NCBI GenBank assembly: GCA_950295325.1
Contig: OX485806.1
Coordinates: 3,532,001-3,596,000 of the forward strand
Direction: 5' to 3'
DNA: 64,000 bases
Source of the DNA: Polytrichum commune
Taxonomy: Eukaryota > Streptophyta > Polytrichopsida > Polytrichales > Polytrichaceae
Of the stretch, positions 59,272 through 64,000 are shown piece by piece (position 1 is the first letter of the stretch; the number at the start of each line of letters is the position of its first letter). Under the pieces are notes generated by a model that saw nothing but the letters and a program-made list of their open reading frames with translations, was not told the DNA's origin and did not search any database. A program made the position numbers and the translations under genes.

Positions 59272-62200
59272 GCCAAAAATGTTTCTTGCTGATCACAAGT
59301 GAATCAAGGAAGAAGAGTGCTTTTATGAAGTGCACCAAAAACATGGCCTCATGCTCAGTGCTCACTACTGAGGCCTTAAGCCTCTCCAAAGTAGGATCCG
59401 GGTGACTGGTATCAAAGTCCTATTCTTGGTGTCTCTATTCCTCATACCTCTCCTCACATCATTGCAAATGGGGGAAGTGTGCAGACTTTGGAATGGGCAC
59501 TAGGTGGTCTTGTAACCTTGTATCTCATCATGCTTTGTAGTTGGTGCATATTTTTGCAACAAAAAACTGAGCAAGTGCTAATATTTTTCTACAGAGTTCT
59601 TCATCTTCTGTTCCGTTTTCTGCTCTGCTGATTGGTTTTGTATGGCTCTTGGTAATTTGTACTGTTACAGTGCAAATGTATATAATCTTTACTGTTAATT
59701 CTCACTGATGTGTAAGTTGACCTTTTCAATCTATTGCTCCAAAATTCGTTATGATATTGAATAATTCCTGCATACATATACTGACCATTTCATGATATTT
59801 CAACTGGATTTTTTTGGTTATAATACTGCATGCCACCTGAAAGCTTGGAAGGACCTTGAACCCTAAGAAGATGGGGGATGGCATGGACCGCAAGGGTGAT
59901 GAGGACTGATGATCAGATGGAGAACAAAGGATAAGAATGCGCATTGGATAAATGGACACATCTATTGTCACATACATTCTATAACCCTAAGCCCTTTTGT
60001 AAAGCTTACATCAATTATTAATCATTGATTACTTGTTTGTATCAAGAATAACTAATACCTTTACATTATATATATACAATGTTTGATGATGATGTTTTCA
60101 AACATATCCATATCAACACTTGTGTGGGGTTATACTGGCCATGAAGACTCAACCCCTTACCCCATGACAATCACTCCTACTGAAGTTGAGACCCTCTTTT
60201 TGCTACTGAATTCTCACCTATTGTAGGAAGCTCTAAATTTGGCTACGTCAACATAGATGTGACATCACACTACATCATGAGACATTATTTTGATACAAGA
60301 TACTTAATGAGCAGTAGAATAAACAATCACTCCCTTCTTGCCTATGATGAGCATGCATCATTGAAAAACAAGACAGCAAAACAGGGTGAGAATAAATGAA
60401 GGCAATTCCTTTGCACCTCACTAAAATGTAGGATGTGGGACTCCTTCCTTGCTGCTTGTAATACCTTCCAATGACAATGACATCTCGCTGCACTCTATAG
60501 TTCTAGTCATTAGTTCCCATGTCACTTTTAGCTACTTGAAATCCCTTTTCATATTGAAGTATATGTAAAACTGGGCTCCTTCCTCATTCTCCTCAACCTT
60601 GACCATAAATTATCCCTTGCGTGTAATTTGGTAGCCAAAGCATCTCCATGATCATTTTCATGATCAGTCTCTTGTGCATTGTCGGGGTCACAATGTGCAT
60701 CAGTCGCTAGACATGGCTTTAAAGTCACCAAAGTTCATGGGTCAACATTTTATCGTATTAGACAACATGAATCCAAACCTAAATAACAATATTCACAAAA
60801 TCAAGAGAACTTTTTGACATGTAGTAAAGTATTATAACAACTGCCAACATAAATAATGTTATGCTTACTCCTTGATCATGTAAATGCTTAGGCATCAAAC
60901 TTACAAAGCCTATATCACTCACCCATTTTAGCCTGTTCAACTTCCCAAACATATCGAGAAACCTAAACACTTCCCTACGAGTGCCTTCATATGCATCATG
61001 TGGCATACTCATGGCATTTTTTTATATATTTAACAACATCATGTGTATTTTGTAGCTTTGTGTTATTAGTCAATAATTCTTTTCTAATACATTGTTAAAA
61101 CACAAGCCCCCCCCCCCTATGGGGGCCCTTCCCATGACTCAACCCCCAATAATGTTGTTCCATAGAGTCAACCTGAAGGCAATGGAAGGTACCTTGCAAC
61201 ATGAAACCACGAGCATGCTCCTTTAAATGGTGAGGATCAATCATTTGACCACACTATATGTCTCTTCACATATGAGTCTTTAATTAGAAGATGTCTCCAA
61301 TGGATGAAAGACATTATAAACAAACAAGTTATCATGTTTTTTTATCTTCCAAAATATAATGATGACAATTGATCTTATTGGCCTTGCTATGTTTGCTAGT
61401 GGGGTCATACTCAAGATTCCTAGTATAGGTATTGTGGACCAAAGTGTTATTTGGAAGTTATATCAATGTTGACTTTGGATTTGTTTTGTCCTTTAAGCAT
61501 GTAGTTCTAAGCATAATGAATCAAAGAAAGAATCTATCCTTCTTTGACATTCTTCACGCAAAATTTATACTCTTTGTCTTGCCATTTGGCAATAAGTTGT
61601 GCATTATGAAATATTTTACTTTGGGAATAGCAAAGGTTAAGAATTCTATGCATGTGGTTACTTTCTACTCTAAACGTATTTCTTTGGATTCAATCCCATC
61701 CTTTTTGGTTCCAACCTTGACCTTTTTAAAGCAGATGGGAACTCCCTTGACAAGCAATAAAAATAGAGACTACATAAGAGTGAACTTGATTCGAATCAAG
61801 TCCCTTACATGTACAAGATGGTTGTGCACCCCCATGATGCACTTGAGATGATTGTATGTTGTTGAAGCCTGAGCGTATATGAGCCATCTCATGATGGCTT
61901 TTGCAACAATATGAGTTGAAATCATGTGGCTTGTGCACAAAGAAAGGCTTCAACTTTCAAAAATTTCTATGTTGACATATTTCATCCAATCTATGATAGT
62001 TCTCCACCATCATCGCCCGTCATTAAGCCTACACTCTAGAGTTTGGGGTTTGATTTCGAGGTGGTGGAAGGTCTAAAGCAAATGTTAATCATGGTACACT
62101 TGAAAACAATAATTGCATTGGCTACAATGACATTCATGGTAAAAACCAATTTGTAAGGGTAACATCCTATGGGTGAAAGAGTCTTCACAACTTCATTAAG

Positions 62201-62754
62201 CAATAATCAAGTCATTTTGGTACATATTTTGGAGGCCTATTTTTTTGCAAGGTTTTCTTTTCCCTTCATGTTTACATATGGTATGGTATTATCCATCTAT
62301 ATGGACTTTGTGTGTATACATTCATCATGCCACTGTTTAGCTATGACTTTGTACTTATATCATTTTTTGGTCCACCCAAAAACCATGTATTAGGGTATTA
62401 AATTGAAGGCGGCACATGCACATGACGTAAACTTTTCACCATGAACTCCCAAAGGCAACATAATGTCATGTTGCTTACACATTTGAATGACTTGATGTCT
62501 TTGTTGTCTACACTCTTCCATCTGTTTGTTCTCAATTATATTTAACATTTGTTTTGCAAATTGTGCCATTTGAATGTGAGACATGGAGTCATGAAACTTA
62601 TGCATCATGTCCTTTGTTAATGGAGAGGGTTGTTTGGTTCAACATTGCTTTGAGTGCCATAGTTATTTTCTTAAGTGGATCATCTAGGCCCATGGGATGT
62701 AATTTATTGTACTTTTAGCATGTGAGTGCATAAAGCGGATGTTCATTTTGATTG
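59272..62754. other. SmD3 3' flank and gene-free DNA
   Basis: About 59272-59700 is likely 3' UTR and terminator. Beyond it, short open frames on both strands (59726-61012, 61432-61851, 62390-62608) carry no domain I recognise; the Gln/His-rich minus-strand frame near 62500 could be a transposon relic. A C-run lies at 61110-61119. Confidence 0.35.
61965..62410. repeat. Direct repeat R4, copy 1
   Basis: Landmarks 'CATATTTCATCCAATCTATG', 'CATCGCCC', 'GGGGTTTG', 'CTATGACTTTGTA' and 'GGGTATTAAATTGAAG' recur in order at 62985-63340, about 1 kb away. The class is unknown; the SINE fragment lies between the copies. Confidence 0.65.
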
Positions 62755-62765
62755 TGGGTTATATA

Positions 62766-62824
62766 GATAGATAGATAGATAGAAACTCCGGTCCTCTTGC
62801 GAGGCTGGCGTGAATAAAGTGTCA
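62766..62824 (-). mobile_element. 59-bp 5'-truncated SINE copy with perfect 11-bp target-site duplication
   Basis: Only the SINE 3' end is present: on the minus strand 'ACACTTTATTCACGCCAGCC', the hairpin loop, 'GGACCGGAGTTTC' and about five TATC units. TGGGTTATATA flanks it at 62755-62765 and 62825-62835 without mismatch. Such a short but precisely duplicated insertion is the signature of LINE-driven reverse transcription that stopped early. Confidence 0.92.
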
Positions 62825-62984
62825 TGGGTTATATACTATACATAAGGCTTTGGTATTCTTTTTTTTGGCAATATATATACATCAGGCCCTAAGGAACATT
62901 GACACCCATATGTAAATTTACAACAAGAGCATACATATATAAGAGATGATAATAAGTTAGATAAAGCTTAAGCTAGAGATAATC

Positions 62985-63340
62985 ATCCAACATCTCCATA
63001 TTTCACCCAGTCTATGGATGGCTCATCCAACGTCATCGCCCATCACCAACCCAACACCATGGGGGTTGGGGTTTGTTTTTGAGGTTCCGGTGGGGGCAAG
63101 AGGGATTTAGAGTAATGGTTAATCAATGGGGAAAATTGGGGGAAATCTACCACTTGGGATGTAGTATGAGATTAAGGTACTTTACACCTACAAATATTGG
63201 AGGAATCTTCTTCTTCTTCTTCTTCTTCAAGTATAGAGTTGTGTGTTATATGTAATTCTCATGATTTTATTAGCTATGACGTTGTATATATATTTTTAAT
63301 TTTCCACCCACAAACCATTTAAAGGGTATTAATTTGAAGA
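62985..63340. repeat. Direct repeat R4, copy 2
   Basis: Second copy of the block at 61965-62410 ('CATATTTCACCCAGTCTATG', 'CATCGCCC', 'GGGGTTTG', 'CTATGACGTTGTA', 'GGGTATTAATTTGAAG'). It contains a (TTC)n microsatellite at about 63209-63229 absent from copy 1. Confidence 0.65.
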
Positions 63341-64000
63341 TTATGCAAAAAATGTGAATCATAGGGTGCACTCCCATGACTCTAGTGCCTATAAGATTGC
63401 AACCAATTTGATATTTCCATGTGAGAAGTTGATCCAATTTTAGTAATATTGAACCATATAGTCCACTAGGGTATGTTTGAAATTTTCAATAGACTCATCA
63501 CAACAAAATTCAAATGAAAATATGTAATGTGTACAATGGATCATTCCTATTGATTAAAAGCTAGTGTGTATAATTGCAAATCAACTAAAAACTCTTCCGC
63601 ATTATGTGGGTCTTTTGCTTGAGGATACTTTGGAACACAATTAAATATACGTTTCAATCTAGAATTGATTGTGTGTGATGGGTTTTGGTCTATCAACTTG
63701 TAGACACTCAAACCAAGTACCAAACATGCAAGAGGAGCTGTGGAGCTAGAGAGAAGCCGCTAGCCGAGGGAAAAGAGACATAGTTCTTTACCATAGGGAA
63801 CATTGGTAGGTTTGGGAACGAGGAGCAAGGTAGTGGGAATGTTGGTGAGGCTCAACAACAAAATGCAAGGCCATGGGAACATTGGCAAGGCTTGAGAATG
63901 AGAACACTGCCAATGGGAACGTTGTCAACAAGACTTTGGGGAACTTGGGAAAATCTAGTGAATGTAGGAGAACTCCTTGGATGAAAGTTGAGTAGATAAA
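63341..64000. other. Gene-free end of the window
   Basis: A/T-rich. The last 250 bases hold a loose short repeat around 'GGGAACATTGGCAAGG' and 'GGGAACGTTG', suggesting a decayed minisatellite. Confidence 0.35.

Noticed and set aside
60779-61012. Minus-strand frame as a conserved gene
   Set aside because: Short, isolated and without a motif I recognise.

Overview
This window is nuclear DNA from a land plant. The evidence is a plant-type HD2 histone deacetylase with a C-terminal C2H2 finger, Dof-like zinc fingers, telo-box promoters, GT-AG introns and a dense load of plant transposon families. I cannot name the species; the low gene density and the unusual LINE would fit a seed-free plant as well as a seed plant, and that is only a guess.

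Layout. 1-3926 is a decayed LINE whose coding strand is C/A-rich and G-poor. It carries reverse transcriptase, RNase H, a zinc knuckle and a putative restriction-like endonuclease (RLE). A tRNA-type SINE follows at 3965-4145, then a broken Tc1-type transposase (4430-5291) between two SINE-like elements, and a second, opposite-strand LINE 3' fragment (6594-7797). 7800-15930 has no gene I can support, only dispersed repeats.

17798-21717 (+) is a five-exon OTU deubiquitinase resembling plant OTU4. 21718-28473 is repeat-rich and holds a Tourist/PIF-like MITE, a CACTA-type MITE and a diverged tandem array. 28474-37018 (+) is a multi-exon coiled-coil protein I do not recognise. Its introns hold a second Tourist-like MITE with an internal tandem array and an inverted-repeat MITE with a paralogous empty site. 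39494-39826 is another CACTA-type MITE.

40814-41778 (-) is a frameshifted Ty1/copia pol 3' fragment. It sits directly upstream of 41877-43082 (+), an exon encoding two tandem Dof-like zinc fingers followed by seven acidic ~34-residue repeats. This is the most novel-looking protein in the window. 45086-50328 (-) is an 11-exon HD2-type (HDT) histone deacetylase, reconstructed with consistent phases. 50329-57005 is gene-free, with a tRNA-derived SINE bearing a perfect 11-bp target-site duplication and a ~100-bp tandem array. 57006-59271 (+) is the five-exon spliceosomal gene SmD3. 59272-64000 has no supported gene but carries a 59-bp truncated SINE copy with its own perfect 11-bp duplication.

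The host genes are housekeeping or chromatin genes (splicing, histone deacetylation, deubiquitination) with no sign of functional linkage. The rest is a transposon landscape whose nested insertions, empty sites and target-site duplications can be read directly. Splice sites were assigned by eye from consensus and phase; no transcript evidence was available.
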